This document shows positions 1 through 8,374 of a DNA stretch of 64,000 bases, in pieces (positions within the stretch are counted from its first letter, which is position 1; the number at the start of each line of letters is the position of its first letter). The DNA is taken from NCBI GenBank assembly GCA_959018755.1, contig CAUEMA010000010.1, positions 16,016-80,015 of the forward strand, given 5' to 3'. The translations under genes and the position numbers were made by a program. This stretch comes from an uncultured Collinsella sp. GTDB lineage: Bacteria > Actinomycetota > Coriobacteriia > Coriobacteriales > Coriobacteriaceae. The notes beneath the pieces were generated by a model. That model saw only the letters and a list, made by a program, of their open reading frames with translations, made no database searches and was not told where the DNA came from.

Positions 1-2285
1 ATGGCAAAACCGGTTGCAGTCGGCGAGACAGTGATATCTCCCTGTTCGATGGTGCATGCGAACGCGCCACCCGCATCGCGAACGGCATCGATGCAGGCAT
101 CGGATGGATGACCGTAGCGGTTGCCCTCGCCCGCACTCGCGATAGAGAGCTCGGGCTTAAGCGTTTCCAGTAGGTCAGTGTCGACGGAAACTTTTGAGCC
201 GTGATGCCCCAGCTTGAGCACATCGATATCGCCCACCGCCTGCACAAACTCGCACTCCTGATCGAGCTCGGCATCACCGGTGAGGAGCACGCGCAGGCTC
301 TTGCCTTCCTGAGCATAGGAGAGCAGCAAGACAAGCGAGTCCTCATTGCCCTCGCCATCCACCGTGTCAAACGGCCACATCACACGAGCCCGAAATGCGC
401 CGATATCGAACGTGTCTCCGCGGGCCACCTGCCGATACGTAACGCCGGGGCGATTCAGAACCTCAGCAGGCGCGCCTTCTAGCGCATCGGCCGCGACCGC
501 AATGGTTCCAACCGAAAACTGATCGAGCACATCGGGAAGACCACCCCAATGGTCTTCGTCCCAATGCGTCACGAAGACGGCGTCGATATGGTGGACATTG
601 TTGCGAACCAACGCCGACACCACGCGCTCATCGAGCCCACAGTCGACGAGCGCTACAGTGCCACCCTGACGAACCAGAATCGCATCGGCCTGGCCAACAT
701 CGAGGACCGTTACCGAAGGCGGTGCGCATCGATCCCAATAGACATACGGAACACCCGCTGCAAGCATCAAACACAACAGCCCCACTGCCATGGGCCGTGC
801 ACAGGGGCGTGGCCACCAGACCAAGAGGACGGCCAGCGCAAACGGCACCACGTATACCAAGGGTGTACCGGGCGGCACGCTTACGGATGCGCCCGGAACG
901 GCAGCAAAGAGCTGCTCAAAGAACAGGGCGCAGCGAGCGACAATCATGGGCACCACGAGCGCCCCGTGACGCAACAGCGGCACAAGCGAGCAGGGCACCA
1001 GCACAATCGATATAGCGAGCAGCACGCTTATCACCGGACCGATCACGGCATTTGCGAGCGGGGCAATGAGCGAAAACGTCTCAAATGCGGGAATCGTAAC
1101 GGGAAGTGTCGCCAGCTGCGAGCACAGCGTGACAGACAAAATACTGGCGACGCCCGATGGCACACCCAGCTCGCCCAAGGCGTAGGTGGCGTAGGGGCAA
1201 AAACAAAGGATGGCAAAAACACTGGCGCACGAAAGCTGAAAACCCATTTCGAACAATACCGTCGGCCGCAGCAACACAAAAATTGCCATGGTCAAAAATA
1301 GAGCCGAGAGGCCATGCCGACGACGTCCGGCGCCGTTGGCGACAAGCGTCACCGCCACCATAAAGCACGCGCGCACGGCCGAGGGCGAGGCGCCCGTAAA
1401 GACGGAATAGGCAGCAAGGGCCAGAACCAGCAACCCCCGCTGCAGCCCACGAGAGAGATGCGTCTTTTGCAGGGCGCTCTCAATCACAAACCCCACAATG
1501 GCAAGATGACTGCCCGAAACGGCGATAAGATGTGCGGTGCCCGTTACCGAAAACCAATCGCCCGCCGGCTGGGCACGCAGCTCGGACGAGCGTCCGCAGA
1601 CAACGCCGGCAATGAGCGAGCACGCCGAATCGGTCGCGGGCGCGATAACGGCAAGGAGCTCGTTTCGTAGCCGAAGCAACGGCCCTGGAGAGCCCTCGTC
1701 GACCGATACCAACCGGACGACTTTAACCTTTCGAAGCTCGCCCCGAAGCACGCGTGAACGCCCATACGCATCATTCTCAAACCGCGAAATTCGACCGATA
1801 GCACGTATATGCGAACCGGCGTCGAGTTCATGATCACACGACAGCCGTACCTGACCCAAGCGCTTTTCGCCCGCATACGCATCGCAGGTATAGGAGTACG
1901 AACCGTCATTGATGGACGGATCGCCCTGCACATAAAATTCGAGACTGCTCGCAGCCCGATTATCCAATGCCCTCGAAGCGCGCAGCGCCCCTATCGCCCA
2001 ACCAGCGGACACGACCGCCCCCGCCACGAGGCCGAGAGCCGCGGCATACAGCCATCGCTTCCATCGCACAAGACGTATGCAGGACCGAGCCAATACGATG
2101 CACGCCGCAGCCGCAACGGGAATGGCCATAAGCAATATAACGGGCGCTGCCCGCTCTCCCAGCAGCACATCGGCTGCCACGTTAAGCACCAAGCCACAGC
2201 TCGCACACAAACCGGCACAAAGGACCATCGTCCACGGCATCAAGGGCCGCGGTGGCATCACATGCTCGCGCTCGGTCGCACTCAT
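1..2285 (-). CDS. comEC: ComEC/Rec2 DNA-uptake channel protein (3' end beyond window)
   Basis: The frame stays open to base 1, so the end of the gene is outside the window; about 760 codons are visible. ComEC forms the inner-membrane channel that imports single-stranded DNA during transformation. Two hydrophobic stretches near the N-terminus precede a soluble segment and a Competence domain with HLIAVSGSHLAIV at about residues 252-264. Several membrane helices follow. A metallo-beta-lactamase-like domain then shows DVGQAD (about 529), THWDEDHWGG (about 573) and LGHHGSK (about 692). The ATG overlaps the comEA stop (ATGA), so the two are translationally coupled. The family motif DVGQGD has Ala for the second Gly here. 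No frameshift was seen in the part read. Confidence 0.93.
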   Translation of the reverse strand, partial: MSATEREHVMPPRPLMPWTMVLCAGLCASCGLVLNVAADVLLGERAAPVILLMAIPVAAAACIVLARSCIRLVRWKRWLYAAALGLVAGAVVSAGWAIGALRASRALDNRAASSLEFYVQGDPSINDGSYSYTCDAYAGEKRLGQVRLSCDHELDAGSHIRAIGRISRFENDAYGRSRVLRGELRKVKVVRLVSVDEGSPGPLLRLRNELLAVIAPATDSACSLIAGVVCGRSSELRAQPAGDWFSVTGTAHLIAVSGSHLAIVGFVIESALQKTHLSRGLQRGLLVLALAAYSVFTGASPSAVRACFMVAVTLVANGAGRRRHGLSALFLTMAIFVLLRPTVLFEMGFQLSCASVFAILCFCPYATYALGELGVPSGVASILSVTLCSQLATLPVTIPAFETFSLIAPLANAVIGPVISVLLAISIVLVPCSLVPLLRHGALVVPMIVARCALFFEQLFAAVPGASVSVPPGTPLVYVVPFALAVLLVWWPRPCARPMAVGLLCLMLAAGVPYVYWDRCAPPSVTVLDVGQADAILVRQGGTVALVDCGLDERVVSALVRNNVHHIDAVFVTHWDEDHWGGLPDVLDQFSVGTIAVAADALEGAPAEVLNRPGVTYRQVARGDTFDIGAFRARVMWPFDTVDGEGNEDSLVLLLSYAQEGKSLRVLLTGDAELDQECEFVQAVGDIDVLKLGHHGSKVSVDTDLLETLKPELSIASAGEGNRYGHPSDACIDAVRDAGGAFACTIEQGDITVSPTATGFA

Positions 2286-2992
2286 ACGCAGATGCAATCT
2301 TTGATTTTGGCGAGCTTCTTCTCACCGATCCCCGATACGCGCATAAGGTCATCAACCGAGGCAAAGGCCCCGTTTTGCGTCCGTTCGTCGATAATTGACT
2401 GGGCCATAGAAGGCCCGATGCCCGAAAGCGTCTGCAGCTCCGCCGCACTTGCCGTATTGATGTTCACGAGCCCCGAAGAAGACCCCGCACTAGGAGTCGT
2501 GGCAGCACCGCTTTCGGCCCCACCGACCGCCGCAGCCGCCTGTTGCTCCCCTACCGTCGGCACATAGATCTTTTGACCATCTGTGACCTTGGACGCACGA
2601 TTAAGCCCTGTCACATCCGCCTCGGCCGTAAGCCCTCCGGCGGCATCGATCGCCTGGGATACCCGTGCTCCATCTTTGAGCCGGTACACGCCAGGCCTCA
2701 CAACGGCGCCATCCACATCAACGTACACCTCGGCAGCAGAAGAGCTCTTGGCGGACGACTCATCGGCATCATCAGGAGACGCATCCCCGGCCCCGCGCAC
2801 ATTCGAGGTGCCCGCCTCATCACTACGCTCAAACGACACGCCGCTAGAGTGGCCACCAAAACTTGCCATCGCCAAGCCGCTCGCGGCGGCAATGACAACC
2901 AGAATCGCCACGACCACCGCCTTATGACCAAGCAGCTTGCCCGCCCAGCGGTCCATCCGTTTAACCCGTTCGTGTTGCTCGCGCTGCGCCAT
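2282..2992 (-). CDS. comEA: ComEA-like competence DNA-binding protein
   Basis: This 236-residue protein should be membrane-anchored and bind incoming double-stranded DNA before handing it to ComEC. It has a charged cytoplasmic N-terminus, one membrane helix at about 25-43, a Ser/Asp-rich linker, an SLBB domain at about 88-146 (starting VYVDVDGAVVRPGVY) and a C-terminal helix-hairpin-helix DNA-binding module at about 175-236 (VNINTASAAEL, LSGIGPSMA, VSGIGEKKL). A longer frame opens at 3055, but GGGAGG lies nine bases before the ATG at 2992, which decides the start. Its stop overlaps the comEC start. This domain order is standard for the family. Confidence 0.93.
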   Translation of the reverse strand: MAQREQHERVKRMDRWAGKLLGHKAVVVAILVVIAAASGLAMASFGGHSSGVSFERSDEAGTSNVRGAGDASPDDADESSAKSSSAAEVYVDVDGAVVRPGVYRLKDGARVSQAIDAAGGLTAEADVTGLNRASKVTDGQKIYVPTVGEQQAAAAVGGAESGAATTPSAGSSSGLVNINTASAAELQTLSGIGPSMAQSIIDERTQNGAFASVDDLMRVSGIGEKKLAKIKDCICV

Positions 2993-3161
2993 AGCAAACA
3001 CCTCCCAACACCATCGTGTCAGGAAACGAGCGCCGCAGCCTCCGCACGCCCGCACCAGTTTTCACGGTCAAACCAAAAGCTGACCAAAACCTTGCGGAAA
3101 AATGTCCATTTATTCAGGCAGACGTCGACAGATGAACCGTTTGTCGCCTAATGCCCGGATA

Positions 3162-3195
3162 GAAAAAGACCGACGATGCAAAATCACCGCCGGTC
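3162..3195 (-). terminator. Rho-independent terminator after thiI
   Basis: On the minus strand an 11-bp stem (GACCGGCGGTG / CATCGTCGGTC, two G-U pairs) with a 6-base loop is followed by five T. The wobble pairs form only in minus-strand RNA, which fixes the direction. It closes the mihF-gmk-rpoZ-thiI operon. Confidence 0.85.
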
Positions 3196-3206
3196 TATAC
3201 ACAATA

Positions 3207-4451
3207 TTATTCGTGATCTTGGTAAATCTCACGTGGAGCGAGCTCGGAATGTTTGCGTTTTAAGGTCTTAGGGGCCTTATACGTGTTGCTCTCGAAGTCG
3301 ATATACTCGGTCTGTTTGAGCAAACGCTCAATCATCTCCTCGTGATCGAACAGCTCCCACGCCTCATGCACGGCATCGAGTTTAGCGTGCGTCTCGGGAC
3401 GGCGCGGCATAAACAGCGTGCAGCAATCGGGAGCAGCCTCGGTCGAGATATCAAACGTGCCGATCTCCTGGGCACGCGCGATGATCTCCTGCTTATCAGA
3501 ACCAATGAGCGGACGGAACACGGGAATCTTCACGGCCTCGTTGACGGCCATGATGTTCTCAAGCGTCTGGGAGGCAACCTGACCAAGCGACTCGCCCGTC
3601 ACAATGGCCTTGGCGCCCTCGATATGCGCGATGCGCTCGGCAACCGAATACATAATGCGGCGATACATGATCACACGCAGGTTGCTGGGGCAGGTGACCG
3701 AAATCTCACGCTGGCAGTCGCCAAACGGCACCACATACAGGCGGCCGATCTGGACACCCGGCTCAAGCGCACGGATGATGTCCTGCACCAAATACTCGCT
3801 CGTATCGGGCGTCTGCGGACGACCGGAGAAATGTACCGGCACGCACACCGCGCCGCGACGCGCGAGCATCCAGGTCGCCACCGGGGAATCGATACCCGAC
3901 GACAGCAGCGTCACGACCTTGCCGGCAGACCCCACCGGAAGGCCACCCACACCGCGCTCAGAGCGCGCATACACATAGACGCTACCCTGGACCACCAGCA
4001 CGTGCACCATCGCGTCGGGGTCGTGCATCTGGACCTTTTTATCGGGAAACGCCTCGCACAGCACCTCGCCTACCTGCCGATTGATATCAATCGAGGTGAG
4101 CTCATAGTCGGTGTTCGAGCGCTTGGCGTGAACCTTAAACGACTCGAAGGGACCAAACTCGCGCAGCGCCTTCACGGCGGCGGCGCAGTACTCCTGCGGG
4201 TCGCGGTTCGTGTGATATGCCAGGGACACGCGGGCAACGCCGGGGACGGTGCGAATGACGCGCGCCGCCTCGTCGGCCTGATGCTCGTTAAAGGTCACGA
4301 GGATATAACCGGAAATTCGAGACACGGCATTCACGGAAAAGGCGGCCAAGCCCGCCTTGATGTTATCCATGAGGATATGCTCAAAATGTGCGCGGTTCTT
4401 GCCCTTCAGTCCAACCTCGTGATAGTGGACCAGGCAGACGCGGGCTGCCAT
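3207..4451 (-). CDS. thiI: tRNA 4-thiouridine synthase ThiI
   Basis: ThiI activates U8 of tRNA by adenylation and transfers sulfur to make 4-thiouridine; in many bacteria it also serves thiamine thiazole synthesis. The 414-residue protein has an N-terminal ferredoxin-like/THUMP region (about 1-165), then a PP-loop (LLSSGIDSPVATWML, about 181-195) and a C-terminal segment with PDCCTLFMPRRPETHA. The rhodanese domain of the long enterobacterial form is absent, so this is the short form, which needs an external persulfide carrier. The usual SGG of the PP-loop reads SSG. Its ATG lies immediately after the rpoZ stop. Confidence 0.93.
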   Translation of the reverse strand: MAARVCLVHYHEVGLKGKNRAHFEHILMDNIKAGLAAFSVNAVSRISGYILVTFNEHQADEAARVIRTVPGVARVSLAYHTNRDPQEYCAAAVKALREFGPFESFKVHAKRSNTDYELTSIDINRQVGEVLCEAFPDKKVQMHDPDAMVHVLVVQGSVYVYARSERGVGGLPVGSAGKVVTLLSSGIDSPVATWMLARRGAVCVPVHFSGRPQTPDTSEYLVQDIIRALEPGVQIGRLYVVPFGDCQREISVTCPSNLRVIMYRRIMYSVAERIAHIEGAKAIVTGESLGQVASQTLENIMAVNEAVKIPVFRPLIGSDKQEIIARAQEIGTFDISTEAAPDCCTLFMPRRPETHAKLDAVHEAWELFDHEEMIERLLKQTEYIDFESNTYKAPKTLKRKHSELAPREIYQDHE

Positions 4452-4733
4452 TTAGGCTTCAGCAACCTTGTGGCCGAGCGCCTTCTCGTAACGGGCCTCG
4501 TCGTAGGAGATATCGCCGTCGACAATCTCGTCCATAGCCATCGAGATGGTATCGGCGCCGGAGAGCGCAATGGTGATGTCGTCGACATCCTGGACGGCGA
4601 GCACACGGTTGTGCTGGCCACGCAGCATACTGTTAATGTCGCAGGCGCGCTTAGAGGCAAGCGAGGCGAGCAGGAAGCGGTTGTGATCGGTCTTCTCCAG
4701 AAGATCGTCAATGCAAGGCTTTACAACGGACAC
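4452..4733 (-). CDS. rpoZ: RNA polymerase omega subunit
   Basis: Omega (93 residues) helps fold and assemble the beta' subunit of RNA polymerase. The sequence starts with a Pro-Cys-Ile-Asp segment followed by helix residues typical of the family (NRFLLASLASKRACDIN, about 18-34), with an acidic, less conserved C-terminal half. Start is GTG with GAGG close upstream and AAAGGA further away. It sits between gmk and thiI; the gmk-rpoZ pairing is conserved in many bacteria and supports the call. The stop abuts the thiI ATG directly. Confidence 0.9.
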   Translation of the reverse strand: MSVVKPCIDDLLEKTDHNRFLLASLASKRACDINSMLRGQHNRVLAVQDVDDITIALSGADTISMAMDEIVDGDISYDEARYEKALGHKVAEA

Positions 4734-4738
4734 GGACC

Positions 4739-5308
4739 TCAGATCCTTTCATGCATATCGAGAACGCGAACGAGCTCATCGGTCGCGCGGTCGAGATCGT
4801 CATTCACCACGACGTCGTCGTAGCGGTCGGCAAGGGCAAGTTCATCGGCGGCGTTTGCCATACGCAGCTCAATCGTCTCGGGCGTCTCGGTACCGCGACC
4901 GACCAGGCGATCGCGAAGCACCTCGAGCGAAGGCGGCTTGATAAAGATCAACACGGCCTCGGGGAAACGCTCCTTGACCTGCAGGGCGCCCTGGACATCA
5001 ATCTCCAAGATCAGAGACGAGCCAGAGGCGAGCTTGGATGTGACCTCGCTCACCAACGTGCCGTAGCAGTTGCCGTGGACCTCAGCCCACTCAACAAACT
5101 CACCGTTTGCCACGCGGCGGTCGAACTCCTCGTGCGTCAGGAAAAAGTAGTTGACGCCGTCAACCTCACCTTTGCGTGGTGCTCGAGTGGTAGCCGAAAC
5201 CGTCAGGCCCAGGTTCGAGCGACGCTCGCGCACACGAGTGACGAGCGTGCCCTTGCCTGCACCTGACGGTCCAGAAATCACAAAGAGCTTTGAATCCTGA
5301 GCGCTCAC
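4739..5308 (-). CDS. gmk: Guanylate kinase
   Basis: Gmk phosphorylates GMP (and dGMP) with ATP to give GDP, feeding GTP pools. The 189-residue length is typical. The P-loop ISGPSGAGKGT is at about 11-21, the GMP-binding SATTRAPRKGEVDGVNYFFL segment follows at about 38-57, and LILEIDVQGA carries the adenylate-kinase-fold core. Start is GTG directly after the mihF stop, without a strong Shine-Dalgarno of its own, so translation is probably coupled to mihF. The mihF-gmk-rpoZ order is common in Actinobacteria. Confidence 0.95.
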   Translation of the reverse strand: MSAQDSKLFVISGPSGAGKGTLVTRVRERRSNLGLTVSATTRAPRKGEVDGVNYFFLTHEEFDRRVANGEFVEWAEVHGNCYGTLVSEVTSKLASGSSLILEIDVQGALQVKERFPEAVLIFIKPPSLEVLRDRLVGRGTETPETIELRMANAADELALADRYDDVVVNDDLDRATDELVRVLDMHERI

Positions 5309-5617
5309 TTATTTGGTCAGCTGCTCGAGAAGCTGCTCGCGCTGACGGACACCGAGGCCCTGGACGCGACGGGTAGCGGAGATGCCGAGCTCCTCCATGA
5401 TCTTGGCGGCCTTGGCCTTGCCATAACCGGGCAGAGACTCGATGAGGGTGGAAACCTTCATGCGGGAAGCGATGGGGTCATCGGAGTTGAGCACGGACTC
5501 GAGGGACTTCTCGCCCTTCTTGATCTGCTCGCGAAGCTCAGCGCGAGCGTGACGTGCGGCGGCAGCCTTCTCAAGAGCCTGCTTGCGCTGCTCGTCGGTA
5601 AGCTGAGGGAGTGCCAT
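5309..5617 (-). CDS. mihF: Actinobacterial integration host factor (mIHF)
   Basis: This basic 102-residue nucleoid-associated protein belongs to the actinobacterial IHF family, which is unrelated to the IhfA/IhfB fold. It has a long N-terminal helix (about 6-38) and a C-terminal helix-two-turn-helix/H2TH-like DNA-binding part containing IESLPGYGKAKAAKIMEELG. The open frame can be extended by four codons to 5629, but GGAGG stands five bases before the ATG at 5617, which sets the start. First gene of the operon with gmk. Its presence supports an actinobacterial host. Confidence 0.9.
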   Translation of the reverse strand: MALPQLTDEQRKQALEKAAAARHARAELREQIKKGEKSLESVLNSDDPIASRMKVSTLIESLPGYGKAKAAKIMEELGISATRRVQGLGVRQREQLLEQLTK

Positions 5618-5661
5618 TCGAACCTCCAAATAGTTGGGTTATATCTGATTCAATAATTGGC

Positions 5662-5670
5662 ATTTTAGCA
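5662..5670 (-). promoter_or_regulatory. Extended -10 promoter for mihF operon
   Basis: Minus-strand TGCTAAAAT matches an extended -10 element; the start would be near 5655, giving a leader of about 38 nt before the mihF ATG. No good -35 hexamer is seen at 17 bp. Confidence 0.4.
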
Positions 5671-5719
5671 CGTCAAACGCACTAAATGCCCAATCGACGG
5701 CTCCATAGGTTAGACGATA

Positions 5720-5812
5720 CCTGCGAAAAGTGCAATATACGGAGGTCAAAGTTAAGCCCCTGACCTGCGATTCCACACAAAGGATGGGAAAGTTTTCGCA
5801 GGCACAGGGGCT
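5720..5812. repeat. Nested, competing inverted repeats between pyrF and mihF
   Basis: AGCCCCTG (5755-5762) pairs with CAGGGGCT (5805-5812), and CCTGCG (5764-5769) with CGCAGG (5797-5802), giving one long hairpin. The same 3' strand can instead pair as TTTTCGCAGG (5793-5802) with CCTGCGAAAA (5720-5729). Neither arrangement is followed by a U-run in the direction of the flanking genes. It could end pyr operon transcription or be a palindromic intergenic repeat. Confidence 0.6.
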
Positions 5813-5857
5813 AATTTGTGCTAATGAGACCCAAAAGTGGTGACTTGAGGGAATCTA

Positions 5858-6574
5858 TTAGGCGACGTTTTCGACCAGCTCGGCAACGATGGCGTCAAAT
5901 GCGGCAACCGGGTCGTCGGCACCGGTGATGGGTCGGCCCACCACGATGTGGCTCGCACCGCGCTCGATAGCCTGGGAGGGCGTCGCCACGCGGGATTGAT
6001 CGCCCAAGGCGGCGCCAACCGGACGCACGCCCGGAGTCACGATCAGCGCGTCGGGGCCGAGCAGCTCGCGCATGTCATGGGCCTCCATCGGCGAGCACAC
6101 GATGCCGTCGATGCCGTTGGCCTGGGCAAGCTTTGCCAGGCGGGCAGCCTCCTCGGCCACGGGCGAGACGACGCCGATCTCGGCCAGCGAATCCTGATTC
6201 ATGCTCGTGAGCACGGTGATGGCAACGAGCTTGGCGCGGTCCTCGCGCGCCTCCTCGGCACCCTCACGGCACGCAGCGAGCATAGCACCTGAGCCCAGAC
6301 CGTGGACCGAAAGCAGGTCGGCGCCGGCAAGCGAGGCAGAACGGGCGGCACCGCGCACCTGATGCGGAATGTCATGGAACTTGAGATCGAGGAAGACCTT
6401 AAAGCCCAGGTCCTTGAACGTCTTGACGATCTCGGGACCCTCAGCGTAATAGAGCGTCATGCCAACCTTAAGCCAAGCGGCGTGACCAGAAAGCTCGTGG
6501 GCGAGCTCGAGCGCACGCTCACGGTCACAGTCGAGGGCGACGATAACGCGGTCGCGGGCATCGGTCTCTAGCAT
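5858..6574 (-). CDS. pyrF: Orotidine 5'-phosphate decarboxylase
   Basis: PyrF removes CO2 from OMP to give UMP, the last step of de novo UMP synthesis. The 238-residue TIM barrel shows IVALDCD (about 11-17), the catalytic DLKFHDIP (about 62-69), LTSMNQDSL and the phosphate-binding VTPGVRPVG and VVGRPI segments. This is the short group I form of most bacteria. It is the last gene of the pyr operon; its ATG overlaps the 3' end of pyrD, implying coupled translation. Confidence 0.96.
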   Translation of the reverse strand: MLETDARDRVIVALDCDRERALELAHELSGHAAWLKVGMTLYYAEGPEIVKTFKDLGFKVFLDLKFHDIPHQVRGAARSASLAGADLLSVHGLGSGAMLAACREGAEEAREDRAKLVAITVLTSMNQDSLAEIGVVSPVAEEAARLAKLAQANGIDGIVCSPMEAHDMRELLGPDALIVTPGVRPVGAALGDQSRVATPSQAIERGASHIVVGRPITGADDPVAAFDAIVAELVENVA

Positions 6575-7476
6575 TCGAAAGCACCTACCAGCTCGTTGAT
6601 GTCCTTCACGCCCTGGGACTCCGCCCAGGCCTCGAGCTCACGTGCGATCTTAATCGAAGCGCACGGATCGACGAAGTTGGCCATGCCGACCGACACGCAG
6701 GTGGCGCCGGCCAGGATAAACTCGGCCGCATCTTCGCCCGTCATGACGCCACCGACACCGTTGATGGGGATATCGACGGCCTGAGCGACCTCCCAGACCA
6801 TGCGCACGGCGATGTGGTGGCACAGCGGGCCCGAAAGGCCGCCCTTGGGCTTGGCCACGCGGGACTTGCGGGTGTGAACGTCGATGGCCATGCCCTGGAT
6901 AGAGTTGATGACCGAAAGGCCGTCGGCGCCGGCGGCCTCGAGAGCCTTCGCAATCTCGGCGACGTTAACCGGAGCCATCTTTACGAACAGCGGCTTATCG
7001 GTCACCTTACGGCAGGCAGCCATAACGGCAGAGGCGCCCTCGGGCGAGGAGCCCATGGCGGCACCGCCGGCGGCGATATTGGGGCAGCTCACGTTGATCT
7101 CGTAGCCGGCAGCCCAGGGGCACAGCTCGACATACATCTCGAGCGCGCGGACAAACTCCTCGACGGAGTGACCGGCGACCTGGCAGATGACCTGGCAACC
7201 GTCCTTGGAGAGCTGCTCGAGCCACGGACCGGACTCACGGGCAAAGGCAGCCACGCCGGGGTTCTGAAGGCCCACGGAGTTGATCATGCCGCCCGGGATC
7301 TCAGCCATGCGGGGCGCGGGGTTGCCGGGCCAGGGCTCGGCAGCACAACCCTTGGTGGTGATGGCGCCCAGCTGGGAGACATCGAAGAAGTTCTGGAACT
7401 GCCAACCGTAGCCAAAGGTACCGGCTGCGGTGTTGATGGGGTTTTGCATCTTGACGCCGCCGAAATCGACGGCCAT
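6568..7476 (-). CDS. pyrD: Dihydroorotate dehydrogenase, class 1B catalytic subunit
   Basis: PyrD oxidises dihydroorotate to orotate with FMN and, in class 1B, passes electrons through PyrK to NAD+. The family core begins MAVDFGGVKMQNP, with GYEINVSCPNIAAGG carrying the active-site Cys, LFVKMAP, and the C-terminal phosphate-binding GVGGVMTGEDA and GMANFVDP. Length from the chosen ATG is 302 residues. An upstream frame to 7800 only overlaps pyrK and has no family sequence; a GTG at 7490 is a possible alternative start, as the Shine-Dalgarno before 7476 is weak. The start overlaps the end of pyrK. Confidence 0.94.
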   Translation of the reverse strand: MAVDFGGVKMQNPINTAAGTFGYGWQFQNFFDVSQLGAITTKGCAAEPWPGNPAPRMAEIPGGMINSVGLQNPGVAAFARESGPWLEQLSKDGCQVICQVAGHSVEEFVRALEMYVELCPWAAGYEINVSCPNIAAGGAAMGSSPEGASAVMAACRKVTDKPLFVKMAPVNVAEIAKALEAAGADGLSVINSIQGMAIDVHTRKSRVAKPKGGLSGPLCHHIAVRMVWEVAQAVDIPINGVGGVMTGEDAAEFILAGATCVSVGMANFVDPCASIKIARELEAWAESQGVKDINELVGAFEC

Positions 7477-7490
7477 GTTCACAGTACCCA

Positions 7491-8282
7491 CTAGAAGACC
7501 ACCACCTTGGAAGCATCGAACACGGGGCCGCACATGCAGGCGCCCTTCATACCGTCGACCGTCTCGACATTGCAGGTGTTGCAGGCGCCAAAGCCACAGC
7601 TCATCATGCGCTCGAGCGACACCTCGCAGTACGCACCGGCCTCGGCAGCAGCGGCGGCGACCTTCTTCATCATGACGGCGGGACCGCAGCTGGCGACGTA
7701 GTCGTAGCCGCCCTCGCCGAGCAGCTCGGCGGCAGGATCGGTGCAAAAACCGTGCGTGCCGAGCGAGCCGTCGTCGGTGCAAACGTCGACCGTATCGCAC
7801 AGAGCGCGGAACTCATCGATACCCACAGCCTTGGACGCGGTGCCAAAGCCCAGGCACACGTCGACGGCCACACCCTGCTCGGCAAGCTTACCGGCAAGGC
7901 ACAGCACGGGCGGAACACCGATGCCGCCCGCAACGAGCAGCGCTTTCCTGGTGCCCTCGGGCACAAGCCAGCCGCGTCCGCCGGGGCCCAGCAGATTAGA
8001 GGTGGAACCGGGGGCCATCTGCGACAGACGACGGGTGTCGTCGCCCACGACGGCGTACCACAGCTCGACGGTGCCGGCCTGGGCGTCGGCGCGATAGAAG
8101 CTCAGGGGCACGCGAAGCAGCGAGGACGCATCACCGGGCACGGCAATGTTCACAAACTGACCGGGCTTGAGCGCACTTGCAAGCTTGGGGGCCGAGATGA
8201 CGAGCGAGAAGATGCCGTCGGCAATCTCCCGGTTCGAGACGACCTCAAAGTCGTGCATGCGTGCAGTGGAAGGTGTGGGCAT
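7491..8282 (-). CDS. pyrK: Dihydroorotate dehydrogenase electron-transfer subunit
   Basis: PyrK carries FAD and a [2Fe-2S] cluster and links PyrD to NAD+. The 263-residue protein is ferredoxin-reductase-like: an N-terminal FAD-binding barrel with PGQFVNIAVPG and RVPLSFY, a nucleotide-binding part with LLVAGGIGVPPVLCLA, and a C-terminal cluster motif SCGFGACNTCNVET...GACMCGPVF with four Cys. GGAG lies five bases before the ATG. It directly precedes pyrD. A strand-specific hairpin with a T-rich tail lies between pyrC and pyrK and may lower expression of pyrK-pyrD-pyrF. Confidence 0.96.
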   Translation of the reverse strand: MPTPSTARMHDFEVVSNREIADGIFSLVISAPKLASALKPGQFVNIAVPGDASSLLRVPLSFYRADAQAGTVELWYAVVGDDTRRLSQMAPGSTSNLLGPGGRGWLVPEGTRKALLVAGGIGVPPVLCLAGKLAEQGVAVDVCLGFGTASKAVGIDEFRALCDTVDVCTDDGSLGTHGFCTDPAAELLGEGGYDYVASCGPAVMMKKVAAAAAEAGAYCEVSLERMMSCGFGACNTCNVETVDGMKGACMCGPVFDASKVVVF

Positions 8283-8315
8283 AGACGCTCCAATCCCCCA
8301 TGCGGTTGCATGGTC

Positions 8316-8354
8316 AAAACGAACAGAAAGCGCGGCACCGCAAGGGCACCGCGC
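8316..8354 (-). terminator. Intra-operon terminator between pyrC and pyrK
   Basis: A 10-bp stem (8330-8339 with 8345-8354, loop of five) is complete only in minus-strand RNA, because two pairs are G-U there and A-C mismatches on the plus strand. A T-rich tail follows. It lies inside the pyr operon, so it is probably a partial terminator that sets the ratio of the distal genes. Confidence 0.6.
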
Positions 8355-8374
8355 ACAAAAGCGATAAGGCTATG

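Noticed and set aside
7477..7800. N-terminal extension of pyrD
   Set aside because: Arg-rich translation of pyrK in another frame; PyrD similarity begins at the ATG at 7476.
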